From Clostridium_T sp040217795 (GTDB lineage: Bacteria > Bacillota > Clostridia > Clostridiales > Clostridiaceae), in assembly GCA_040217795.1 (NCBI GenBank), contig JBEHWK010000005.1, positions 1 through 64,000 of the forward strand: DNA of 64,000 nt, in the 5' to 3' direction. The translations under genes were made by a program, and so were the position numbers. Position 1 is the first letter of the stretch, and every line of letters starts with the position of its first letter. The notes below the pieces were generated by a model. That model was not told where the DNA came from. It ran no database searches and saw only the letters and a program-made list of their open reading frames with translations. Positions 1 to 7,562 of this stretch are shown in pieces.

Positions 1-165
1 AAACACACCTTTTACTTCATTCATTTTTTCCAATGCTTTAACATCGGCTTTCTTTTCATCCTTTAAAACCAGACGAAGTCTTGTAGCGCAGTGAGCTGCA
101 CTTTCAATGTTTTCTTCTCCACCAACCAATCTTACGATTTCATTGGCAACTTTCTTGTAATCCAT
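1..165 (-). CDS. PTS sugar permease, EIIB domain (N-terminal fragment)
   Basis: The gene runs off the left edge; only the first 55 codons are visible. They encode a glucose-superfamily PTS EIIB domain that begins MDYKKVANEIVRLVGG and carries the phosphocysteine motif HCATRLRLVL, where Cys accepts phosphate from EIIA. By family this would be a beta-glucoside or related EIIBC(A) permease that phosphorylates sugar during import. A good ribosome site (GGGGGAG) lies just ahead of the ATG at 165. It is downstream of the licT-type gene and separated from it by a RAT/terminator pair, so expression should need sugar-dependent antitermination. The exact sugar cannot be told from this fragment. Confidence 0.85.
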   Translation of the reverse strand, partial: MDYKKVANEIVRLVGGEENIESAAHCATRLRLVLKDEKKADVKALEKMNEVKGVF

Positions 166-210
166 TTTTTCTCCCCCTTAAAATTTTAATAAATATAGTT
201 AATAAATATA

Positions 211-273
211 AAAAACCTAAACTGATTAAGTTTGTAAGATGTAATTATTACAAAATCACTCAGTTTAGGTTTT
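211..273 (-). terminator. Conditional terminator in PTS leader
   Basis: On the minus strand AAACCTAAACTGA (from 273) pairs with TCAGTTTAGGTTT followed by a T run ending near 211. The left arm overlaps the 3' end of the RAT element, the usual arrangement for mutually exclusive antiterminator and terminator. Confidence 0.85.
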
Positions 274-296
274 GCCTGCTTGACCAGTAACAATCC
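268..296 (-). promoter_or_regulatory. RAT (ribonucleic antiterminator) before PTS gene
   Basis: The 29-nt minus-strand element runs GGATTGTTACTGGTCA then AGCAGGCAAAACC. It matches the consensus binding site of BglG/LicT proteins. It sits directly after the antiterminator gene's stop codon, so the PTS gene appears to be co-transcribed with its regulator and gated here. Confidence 0.9.
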
Positions 297-299
297 TGA

Positions 300-1145
300 C
301 TATTTCGTTTTCAGACTTGAGATTACTCTTTGAATATGGAGACTTATATACACAATTTCTCCATTGTTTATTGTATAATTATAATTTTTTTGAATAAAAC
401 TCCTTATCTTAAGTACACATTTGTATACATCAGGATAGCTTTCCTTAACTATCTGTAAAATTGGAGTTTCATCTTCCATTACTTGCTTATCGGTTATAAT
501 TCTCTGGGCAAAATACTTAAGATGAGTTATCAAACGGTCATAGGAAATATCGTTTTCCTTAAATTCTATAGTAAAGTAATACTTTATTATATTTAGTATT
601 TGCTGAACGATTTCAGTTATGCTCATAGTATTGATCATTTCTTCGCCTATTGATGCATTTATCAGATGCAATGCTATAAAGCCTGCTTCATCTTCCGGCA
701 TTTTTATATTCAATTCTTTTTCTATAAGCTCAAGAGCCCATAATCCTATTTTATACTCCTTTTTATGTATTCTTTGTACTTCCCAAAGCAAAGGATTCTC
801 CAGGTTGATATTTGAGAGGCTTCTTTTAATTGCAAAAGCTAAATGATCTGTGAGTGCCACATATATATGATCATCTAACTTGCAGTCTAATTCTTTCTTA
901 GCATAGGTAATTATCTTTTCTGAAAGAGTCACATATTCCATTGGAATTTCATTAATTAACATTTGGAACTTTGCATTTTCATTTTGATTTTCTATGATAA
1001 AAACTTTTTCAATTTTATCTTCATCAATTTGTTCCCCAATTCTTTTCTTAAAGGCAATTCCTCTTCCCATAATGACTTTTTCTAACTTCAAACCGTTGTC
1101 TACAGTGGTTACTGCATTGTTGTTTAGTATTTTTTCAATTATCAT
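300..1145 (-). CDS. licT: BglG/LicT-family transcriptional antiterminator
   Basis: RNA-binding antiterminator of 281 residues. The N-terminal CAT domain (about 1-58) binds RAT hairpins. Two PTS-regulation domains follow (PRD1 about 70-170, PRD2 about 175-280). The conserved PRD histidines are visible at H101, H160, H208 and H270; these are the sites phosphorylated by HPr or the cognate EII in the family. Length is normal. It lies directly upstream of a PTS EIIB gene, and matching RAT elements precede both genes, so it should control its own synthesis and that of the permease. The sugar specificity is unknown; the licT symbol is given for family, not for a proven beta-glucan role. Confidence 0.9.
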   Translation of the reverse strand: MIIEKILNNNAVTTVDNGLKLEKVIMGRGIAFKKRIGEQIDEDKIEKVFIIENQNENAKFQMLINEIPMEYVTLSEKIITYAKKELDCKLDDHIYVALTDHLAFAIKRSLSNINLENPLLWEVQRIHKKEYKIGLWALELIEKELNIKMPEDEAGFIALHLINASIGEEMINTMSITEIVQQILNIIKYYFTIEFKENDISYDRLITHLKYFAQRIITDKQVMEDETPILQIVKESYPDVYKCVLKIRSFIQKNYNYTINNGEIVYISLHIQRVISSLKTK

Positions 1146-1238
1146 AGCTCACACCACCACAAAAAAAATTAATGCACAATATACATTGTAATTATATTGT
1201 AATACTAAACATGCTCAGAATCAAACTCAATTAAAAAA

Positions 1239-1279
1239 AAACCCAAATTAAAATAAAAAGCTTATTTTAATTTAGGTTT
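1239..1279 (-). terminator. Conditional terminator in licT leader
   Basis: An AT-rich stem on the minus strand (1279-1262 with 1256-1240) is followed by a run of nine T. It overlaps the 3' end of the second RAT element, so it should be suppressed when LicT is active. Confidence 0.8.
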
Positions 1280-1303
1280 TGCCTGCATGACCAGTAACAA
1301 TCC
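1275..1303 (-). promoter_or_regulatory. RAT element before licT (autoregulation)
   Basis: A second 29-nt RAT differs from the one at 268-296 by a single base (GGTCATGCAGG instead of GGTCAAGCAGG). It lies in the licT leader and implies that the antiterminator controls its own transcription. Confidence 0.9.
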
Positions 1304-1325
1304 TGACTATTTAATTTATGAATTA

Positions 1326-1354
1326 ATAATATCATCCTAAGTTATTATTGTCAA
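1326..1354 (-). promoter_or_regulatory. Sigma-A promoter of licT
   Basis: TTGACA (1354-1349), a 17-base spacer and TATTAT (1331-1326) on the minus strand, just ahead of the RAT element. Confidence 0.75.
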
Positions 1355-1437
1355 CATAAAATGTTTACATTTTTAAAATTAATTTAATAAATACAGGTTT
1401 ATATATTTATAATTTTCTTCTTGCACTCTTCTATATT

Positions 1438-1600
1438 CTTTTTCGCATCGGTGAAACTGATGTATTTGCCAGGGGTGCAAATAACTCCTTGTGGCATATA
1501 TGGAAAGATTATCATTTAACTTGTGTGCCAGAGGCAGCCAGAAAACAGTCGGAAACATAATTGATTGTTAAAACCTCGATTTTCGTCGAGGTTTTCTTTG
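1438..1600 (+). other. Gene-free structured stretch, possible small RNA
   Basis: No open frame fits here, but the + strand holds several clean hairpins: CATCGG-TGAAA-CTGATG, TATTTGC...GCAAATA, which competes with a GCC...GGC stem, and TGCC-AGA-GGCA. They are followed by the 1570-1595 terminator and a TTTTCTTT tail. This could be a short non-coding RNA ending at about 1600. No known RNA class was recognised and no promoter is obvious. Confidence 0.3.
1570..1595 (-). terminator. Terminator after the glycosyltransferase gene
   Basis: AAAACCTCGA and TCGAGGTTTT form a 10-bp stem about 20 bases past the stop at 1613. Both strands carry T-rich flanks, so it may also end a + strand transcript. Confidence 0.75.
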
Positions 1601-1612
1601 GCAGAGTACAAA

Positions 1613-3145
1613 TTACTGCCTGTCATTTATCTTTTTTCTTTTACTTTTAATACGTTCTAATATAGCATTAATTCCTGCTGCAGCGTACGGAATAATCATA
1701 ACAAAATAAGTTACAATATATTGCCCCTTTGCTTCCCATACCATATGGAATAGAAATCCTCCGAATACAATTAAAGCAAAAAATATCTGATTTGTGCTAA
1801 TTCGCTTCCATTCCAACATAACAAAGCACAAGGCACTAAAAATAACGATAAAATGATATGTATTCATAAAACCAATGGATATATTATGTAGTTTACCGTA
1901 GTACATATTATTAGTTGTTTCAGAGTATTCTTTATTAGGATTCCGGCTGATCCAAAAATCTTGAAAGCTTGGGTCATTCCATTGGGAAACAAATTTTTTA
2001 CAAAAAAACCTTGCAGCATATACAGGGTTATTTTTAAAGTTATTTAAAGAACTGTATATTGCTTCTTTAGCCTGATTTGTTGTTTTTTCTTTATCAAATT
2101 TATTTTCAACATATGGTTCGTAGGAATACCCGTTATACCACCCCGGAGCCCTTTCACTTTCCTGAAGTCCCATTGCTACCCATAAAAGCTTTGGTGCCCC
2201 ATCATTAATTTCCATACCTGAACGCTTCTCATAAAATGTATTAAGTAATATTCCCGGTATTACGCTGATTAATACCAGAACTACAGGTAAAACCAACTGC
2301 ATTAGTTTCCTGTTTTTAAGAAAATTTAATAGAAACATAATTATAATAGCAAATAAAATAATCGTGCTATTACTTTTTATAACTATGGCAAATGCAATAC
2401 TTATTGCTGATATAATAAAATATCTGATTTTATTATTCTCAAAATACTTAAGCTGCATCCATACTGAGATAACGGATAACATCAAGCTCATTATATTACC
2501 ATACACAAAGGTACAAAACATAATCAGCTGAAAACAGCCAAACAACAAAATCAAAAATATATTTATGATTTTATCCTTTTTAAAGGAAATAGCAGTGATT
2601 CTATAAATAGCGTAGAATGATACACATAAAAATACAGTATTTATAAATTGAAAAAGCAGAAATGAATCCTTTCCCGCAATTCTGTATATAAGTTCCAGAA
2701 GTGCTACCATTCCTAACTGAAAGGGATAAATAAACAGGTATCCTCCATATTTCAAAGCAGTAAAGTTGTTATCGCAGAACTGGTCTGCTATTACTGATAC
2801 AGTGTTCTGATCTGCATTAGGAACACTAGAAGAAATAAAGACCCATAAAACCCCTAAAACCAAAGTGTAAACCATCAATGCAAAAAGTAATATACGAGTA
2901 TTTATTTTTTCAATTCCATAATACTTATCAAATAAAAATAAAGCTAAAATAACCAAAATAAATATTATAAGTAAAAAAATAAAATTATCCTTTTCATATA
3001 AAGGATGCTCAGCATAATCTAAGCCATAGTATGTTGTAAATAAAAAACTTACAATAGAAAGTATTGTTAAAAATATTCCGAATAATATCAAGAATACCAT
3101 TTTAGAAATGTTTTCTAGTTTTAAAAAGCAAGTTTCAAGTTTCAT
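1613..3145 (-). CDS. Polytopic membrane glycosyltransferase, GT39/ArnT-like
   Basis: A 510-residue integral membrane protein with about 11-12 hydrophobic segments spread over the whole length. A larger non-membrane loop lies between about 300 and 400 (GLQESERAPGWYNGY region). The overall plan resembles GT-C fold enzymes (PMT/ArnT, GT39) that move sugars from polyprenyl-phosphate donors to wall polymers or lipids outside the cell. The expected acidic pair in the first outer loop may be the N-A-D of VPNADQN near residue 110. It stands alone with its own ribosome site (GGGGGAG) and terminator, so the acceptor cannot be inferred from neighbours. The family call is by topology and general resemblance. 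Confidence 0.55.
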   Translation of the reverse strand: MKLETCFLKLENISKMVFLILFGIFLTILSIVSFLFTTYYGLDYAEHPLYEKDNFIFLLIIFILVILALFLFDKYYGIEKINTRILLFALMVYTLVLGVLWVFISSSVPNADQNTVSVIADQFCDNNFTALKYGGYLFIYPFQLGMVALLELIYRIAGKDSFLLFQFINTVFLCVSFYAIYRITAISFKKDKIINIFLILLFGCFQLIMFCTFVYGNIMSLMLSVISVWMQLKYFENNKIRYFIISAISIAFAIVIKSNSTIILFAIIIMFLLNFLKNRKLMQLVLPVVLVLISVIPGILLNTFYEKRSGMEINDGAPKLLWVAMGLQESERAPGWYNGYSYEPYVENKFDKEKTTNQAKEAIYSSLNNFKNNPVYAARFFCKKFVSQWNDPSFQDFWISRNPNKEYSETTNNMYYGKLHNISIGFMNTYHFIVIFSALCFVMLEWKRISTNQIFFALIVFGGFLFHMVWEAKGQYIVTYFVMIIPYAAAGINAILERIKSKRKKINDRQ

Positions 3146-3278
3146 TTCTCCCCCTTAAGAACATTAATTATAATATAAGCCTATTATATAGGTAAATGGC
3201 AAATCAATAAACCCTTATATTCAAATCCAATGTAATACATAGGGAAAAACCTGAGGACTAAATTTATTAATAAAACAA

Positions 3279-3318
3279 GGAGCATCGATTACTACTAAAA
3301 AGTAATTGGCGATACTCC
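3279..3318 (-). terminator. Terminator after butanediol dehydrogenase
   Basis: An imperfect stem (GGAG-ATCG-ATTACT with AGTAAT-CGAT-CTCC) 40 bases after the stop, followed on the minus strand by TTGTTTTATT. Confidence 0.65.
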
Positions 3319-3359
3319 CTAATTTATAAGCTCTGTAAATAATTTTGTGTAAACTGATT

Positions 3360-4433
3360 TTATAAAAGATCTTTATCTGGTGTTACCAATATCTTAACAT
3401 GCTTTTTCTTTTCAGGACCTGTTAATGCCCCAAAGCCTTCTTCTACTATATCATCCAGAAGTATTTTCTTTGTCACATATCCTTCTGCTTTTATTCTTCC
3501 ATCATTCATTTGAGCAATAGTTGCCGGGAATTCATGTCTGTATGCTAAGGTTCCAACAATTTTCTTTTCAGTAAATACTAATGAATTAGGGTTAAATTTA
3601 ACCTCATTTTCCCATATACTTGTTACAACCAAAGTTCCTTCATATTTTAAGCTGTCGATACCTATATCAAAACCTATCTGAGCTCCTGTTGTTTCAAAAG
3701 CCACATCAACACCTAATCCATTTGTGAGCTTTTTAACTTCTTCTACTATATTTACTTCATTAGGATCCAATACTACGTTTGCTCCTGATCTTTTAGCGTA
3801 TTCCTGCCTTACTGATTTTCTTTGTAATACTATTACTAATTTTGCACCGGCTGCTTTTAAACACTCTATAGTTGCCAGTCCTATTGGTCCGGAGCCTAAA
3901 ACTAATGCAGTGTCTCCTGTTCTGAAGTTACCTATTCTGATTGAATGTAATGCTACCGCCATTGGTTCAACTAAAGCTGCTTGCTCATAAGACATTCCAT
4001 CCGGTATCTTATGTACAAATTTTTGCGGGAATACTGTATATTCAGCAAATCCTCCGCCACTTCCGCAAAGTCCATGAAATCCTAAAGATGAGCATAAATT
4101 ATACTTTCCTTCCAAACATGCCGGACATTTTCCGCATGCAACTATAGGTTCAACTATTACTCTGTCTCCAGCTTTAAAACCGGTTACATCCCTGCCAACT
4201 TCTACAACTTCTCCTGAAAATTCATGACCTAAGACTACAGGAGCAGTCGTTCCGCTTAATGGATGGGGCTGCCCTACGGGTATAAATATAGGTCCTCCTA
4301 AATACTCATGTAAATCTGATCCACATATTCCACACCATTTTACTTTAATTTTTACACCATCGCTTGTTACTTTTGGTTCTTCAATTTCTTCTACCCTGAC
4401 ATCTTTCTTATCATACCATAGTGCTGCTTTCAT
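3360..4433 (-). CDS. bdhA: 2,3-butanediol dehydrogenase (zinc-dependent MDR family)
   Basis: A 357-residue medium-chain dehydrogenase that should interconvert acetoin and (R,R)-2,3-butanediol with NAD(P)H. Visible motifs are the catalytic zinc site (CGICGSDLHE, GHEFSGE), the four-cysteine structural zinc cluster CGKCPACLEGKYNLC, and the Rossmann motif LGSGPIGLA. From memory it is very similar to the butanediol dehydrogenases of gas-fermenting clostridia such as C. autoethanogenum, including the N-terminus MKAALWYDKKDVRVEEIEEP. It is transcribed alone from a -24/-12 promoter, with activator sites and an AcoR-type gene upstream. The context fits acetoin/butanediol or alcohol metabolism under sigma-54 control. 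Ribosome site GGGGGA. Confidence 0.9.
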   Translation of the reverse strand: MKAALWYDKKDVRVEEIEEPKVTSDGVKIKVKWCGICGSDLHEYLGGPIFIPVGQPHPLSGTTAPVVLGHEFSGEVVEVGRDVTGFKAGDRVIVEPIVACGKCPACLEGKYNLCSSLGFHGLCGSGGGFAEYTVFPQKFVHKIPDGMSYEQAALVEPMAVALHSIRIGNFRTGDTALVLGSGPIGLATIECLKAAGAKLVIVLQRKSVRQEYAKRSGANVVLDPNEVNIVEEVKKLTNGLGVDVAFETTGAQIGFDIGIDSLKYEGTLVVTSIWENEVKFNPNSLVFTEKKIVGTLAYRHEFPATIAQMNDGRIKAEGYVTKKILLDDIVEEGFGALTGPEKKKHVKILVTPDKDLL

Positions 4434-4485
4434 ATTAAAAATCCCCCTTAAGTATATTGTTAATTAATTCACATACACTATATAC

Positions 4486-4501
4486 AGCAATATTAATACC
4501 A
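4486..4501 (-). promoter_or_regulatory. Sigma-54 (-24/-12) promoter of bdhA
   Basis: The minus strand reads TGGTATTAATATTGCT. GG and GC are exactly 10 bases apart as in TGGCAC-N5-TTGC, and the element lies 53 bases before the bdhA start. The enhancer-binding protein gene next door supports the call. Confidence 0.75.
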
Positions 4502-4556
4502 AAACAGCAGATACTATTATAAAATTATATTTTTTTCTTTAATCTGTTTATATCAC

Positions 4557-4660
4557 TATAGGGGACCACCTTCAGCTATCAACTTATACATGCTGGAAAA
4601 TCACCAGGTGCCGCGATTTTTAAACAAGTATAAGTTAAGTTTCAGTAAAGTTCCCCTATA
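4557..4660. repeat. 104-bp long imperfect palindrome between enhancer sites and promoter
   Basis: Nested inverted arms: TATAGGGGAC with GTTCCCCTATA at the ends, AACTTATAC with GTATAAGTT inside, then AAAATC with GATTTT and CACCAGGTG at the centre. It fills the space between the activator sites (4721-4760) and the -24/-12 promoter. It could be a small TA-flanked mobile element, a structured RNA, or DNA that helps looping. Confidence 0.6.
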
Positions 4661-4720
4661 ACTTCTCCCTCTTTTGAAATAAAAATATGACTATGATAAA
4701 TTAGAATTCAAAGAAAAAAA

Positions 4721-4789
4721 TGTATCAAAACGATACAATTTTGTTCTCATTTTGATACACATCTATTTATTATTCTCAATTTGATACAT
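4721..4789. promoter_or_regulatory. Upstream activator sites for the AcoR-type regulator
   Basis: A perfect inverted repeat TGTATC-N5-GATACA lies at 4721-4737. Two further sites with an intact GATACA half and a degenerate left half lie at 4743-4760 and 4772-4789; the last overlaps the activator's stop codon. They stand about 230-290 bases upstream of the -24/-12 promoter, typical for enhancer sites. Confidence 0.7.
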
Positions 4790-6716
4790 TAATCTCATAT
4801 TTTTTTATCTTTCTATATAATGTTGCTCTTCCTATATTTAATAACTTTGCTGCCAGTTGCAGATTTCCATCACATTTTTTTACAGCATCTCTTATTGCCT
4901 TCTCTTCCAAATCATCGAGAGGTACTATTTTTATTTCTTCTATGTTAGATTCCTGCCTATCAATACTTTCTTCTTCATTATCATAATGGAAACTATTTAT
5001 ATTCATATTTTCATCTTCACTTAGGTAATAATCTCTTTCAACAACATTTCTAAGTTCTCTTATGTTTCCACACCAATCATGTTTTTTTAATTCATCAATA
5101 TATGACTGTTTTACACTTATAATTTTATTTCTATTTTTTATATTCAACTTTTGAACAAAATCTTTCACAAGTATATCTATATCTTCTTTTCTTTCTCGAA
5201 GGGGAATTGTTTTTATCTCCATTACACTTAATCTATAATATAAATCTTCCCTAAAATTTTTCCTGCCTATTTCATTTTTCAATATCTTGTTAGTAGCACC
5301 AATAACCCTGACATCCAATTGTTTCTCATAGGTTCCTCCAACCCTTACAATCTTACCGTTATCCAGGACTCTAAGAAGCTTACTTTGAATATCTAAAGGC
5401 AATTCTCCTATCTCATCAAGGAAAATTGTTCCTCCATCTGCTAATTCAAATTTACCAGGATGTCCTTCTTTTGAGGCTCCTGTAAAGGCACCTTTCTCAT
5501 ATCCAAATAATTCACTTTCAACCAATTCACTAGGAATTGATGCACAGTTCACAGCAACAAAAGGACCTCTTGCACGATCACTATAATTATGTATTGATTG
5601 TGCAATTAATTCTTTACCCGTGCCGCTTTCTCCCTGAATCAATATATTACAATCACTTTTTGCAGCCTTTTTAGCAAACCTTACTATATTTTTCATTTCA
5701 AAGTTATTTGTTATAATATCTTTAAATTCATATTGAGCTTTATACCCTGCAAATTTATTTACCAGTTTATGTACCGTTTTAACTTCCGTGAAAGTTATTA
5801 CCATTCCGCTGTTTCTGCCGCTTTTATTTAATGGCAATATATTTAAAACACATTTTATTATGTCATTATTTATGGAAAAATCCCATTCCAGGTTATTTAA
5901 AAATTTGTTTTTTTGTTTAAGAAGTTTTTGAAAATCAATACCATTTAATACTTGATTAATTTCCATATTCATTGCTTCTTCTAAGGATATGTTTAAAATT
6001 CTTAATGCTCTTCCATTTATCCTTTTTATTTTCATATATTCATTCATAACAATCATACCTTCTGATATAGAATCAAAAGTTACATTAAGTAATTCATATG
6101 AAATAGCCAGCGCCATTTGTTTTTGTATTGACTGAGCTGCTGCAGTTACTATTCCCAATGTATGAGAGTGAGCATTATAATAATTCCCCGACATATTTAT
6201 ACATCCAATTAAATTATCATCTTCATCATAGATAGGCGCCGCTGAACAAGTCCATGAATGTTGATTCATTCCATAATGTTCCGCCCCTATAGTTTGAATT
6301 GGTTTATTAAGATGTAACGCGGTTCCTATAGCATTGGTTCCAACTACCTTTTCTGCCCATAGTTGACCTTTTAGAAAATTTAGTTCTTCAGCTTTCTTCA
6401 TTATATCTTTATCGCCTATCACATCAATAATATATCCATCCTTATCTGCCAGCAACAAGGCAAATCCGGATCCAGAAACCAGACTATAAATGCTTTCCAT
6501 AACTGGTCTTGCCACAGAAATGAGTTCACTGTTTTTATTGATCAGTTCATCTATATCAGAATGTTTAATGCTTCCTTTTCCATTATAAGGATCAACACCA
6601 TAGCTCTTACATCTTATCCATGAGTCTGCAATTTCACTTCTGATATCTGAATCTATTTTTCCAGTAGAAATAAAATTTTTCCATGCTTCAGTGATAAATT
6701 CAGTATAGTTTTCCAT
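4776..6716 (-). CDS. acoR: Sigma-54 enhancer-binding activator, AcoR-like
   Basis: A 646-residue activator of sigma-54 RNA polymerase. Order of domains: GAF sensor (about 75-200), PAS (about 210-310), AAA+ ATPase (about 335-560) with Walker A GESGTGKE at 362-369, the sigma-54 contact loop GAFTGA at 409-414 and Walker B TIFLDEIGE near 430-438, and a Fis-type helix-turn-helix at the C-terminus (LAAKLLNIGRATLYRKIKKY). There is no receiver domain, so a small ligand rather than phosphorylation probably sets its activity. The gene precedes bdhA on the same strand, with matched binding sites and a -24/-12 promoter between them, which names its likely target. The ligand (acetoin in AcoR) is inferred. 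Confidence 0.9.
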   Translation of the reverse strand: MENYTEFITEAWKNFISTGKIDSDIRSEIADSWIRCKSYGVDPYNGKGSIKHSDIDELINKNSELISVARPVMESIYSLVSGSGFALLLADKDGYIIDVIGDKDIMKKAEELNFLKGQLWAEKVVGTNAIGTALHLNKPIQTIGAEHYGMNQHSWTCSAAPIYDEDDNLIGCINMSGNYYNAHSHTLGIVTAAAQSIQKQMALAISYELLNVTFDSISEGMIVMNEYMKIKRINGRALRILNISLEEAMNMEINQVLNGIDFQKLLKQKNKFLNNLEWDFSINNDIIKCVLNILPLNKSGRNSGMVITFTEVKTVHKLVNKFAGYKAQYEFKDIITNNFEMKNIVRFAKKAAKSDCNILIQGESGTGKELIAQSIHNYSDRARGPFVAVNCASIPSELVESELFGYEKGAFTGASKEGHPGKFELADGGTIFLDEIGELPLDIQSKLLRVLDNGKIVRVGGTYEKQLDVRVIGATNKILKNEIGRKNFREDLYYRLSVMEIKTIPLRERKEDIDILVKDFVQKLNIKNRNKIISVKQSYIDELKKHDWCGNIRELRNVVERDYYLSEDENMNINSFHYDNEEESIDRQESNIEEIKIVPLDDLEEKAIRDAVKKCDGNLQLAAKLLNIGRATLYRKIKKYEINVSN

Positions 6717-7115
6717 AATTCCTCTCCATTGCTGATAAAATTTATTAGTTAGATAACTCTTTTCACTTTATTCCAGCTATTTTTCAACAGCCTTAACCAT
6801 TAACGTCCACACACTTTCCCAGTTAAATAATATTTTACTTAGTCCGACTCAAGGTGTCCACTATATTATATCCCAATCAATTTATTAGTTATTTTATTTT
6901 TTCTTTACATTAATTGATATAGGATCGAATTTTTACCTTCAAGAAATAATCTGTAAATCAATCCAATAACAACAGCCTTATTCTCAATAATTTTAGGCAG
7001 TCCATCTTTACCATAAAATCAATAAAAAATTATAATTACATAAATTTATATACAAAAAGCAATAATATTATATAGCCTTAACAATAGAAATTATTTTGTA
7101 CTTGGAGGATTTCCT
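6717..7115. other. Gene-free interval between acoR and the homing-endonuclease gene
   Basis: About 400 AT-rich bases hold the divergent upstream regions of acoR (minus) and the LAGLIDADG gene (plus). No convincing reading frame, strong hairpin or repeat was seen. The ribosome site GGAGG at 7103-7107 belongs to the downstream gene. Confidence 0.5.
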
Positions 7116-7526
7116 ATGACTGGTGAAGAAAAGGCATATATAGCCGGAATTATTGATGGTGAAGGCAGTATAATGCTGATTAAATTTCACGAAAATCAAC
7201 TTCCTTCCCCATGTATTTCAATAGCTTCAACATCTTTAGAATTATTAGAATGGATTAAAGACAAGACTTCTGTCGGTATTATTAAAGGAAAGAAGAATTA
7301 CAATACAAGCAGACATAAAAATTCCTTTTCATATATTGTTAAGCACAATGATGCAATAGCATTACTTAAACTCATTGTTCCTTATTTAGTTATACATAAT
7401 AAAAAAGAGAGGGCCTTAATGATAATTAATGAATATAAAAACCTTACTCCCAGAAACGGAAGATATTCAGAGGATTTATTTGAAAGAAAAACAAATTTTT
7501 ATAAAAGATTCATCGAAATCAAGTAA
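7116..7526 (+). CDS. Free-standing LAGLIDADG homing endonuclease
   Basis: A 136-residue single-motif LAGLIDADG protein with the signature YIAGIIDGEGSI at residues 9-20. One-motif proteins of this size work as homodimers that cut long, nearly palindromic DNA sites and start homing of introns or inteins. Ribosome site GGAGG is 8 bases before the ATG. The gene is on the + strand and stops 36 bases from the mature 3' end of the tmRNA gene, which is on the minus strand and carries a group I intron. It is therefore outside and antisense to the intron rather than inside it. Its target is not known; the neighbouring tmRNA T-loop is the natural candidate. It has no other domain visible. Confidence 0.85.
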   Translation: MTGEEKAYIAGIIDGEGSIMLIKFHENQLPSPCISIASTSLELLEWIKDKTSVGIIKGKKNYNTSRHKNSFSYIVKHNDAIALLKLIVPYLVIHNKKERALMIINEYKNLTPRNGRYSEDLFERKTNFYKRFIEIK

Positions 7527-7531
7527 AAGGG

Positions 7532-7559
7532 AAAAACCCTCGGCATCCGTCGAGGGTTT
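7532..7559 (-). terminator. tmRNA terminator
   Basis: AAACCCTCGACGG-ATG-CCGAGGGTTTTT on the minus strand, three bases beyond the mature CCA end. It also lies just past the stop of the facing endonuclease gene and may serve both. Confidence 0.85.
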
Positions 7560-7562
7560 CAT

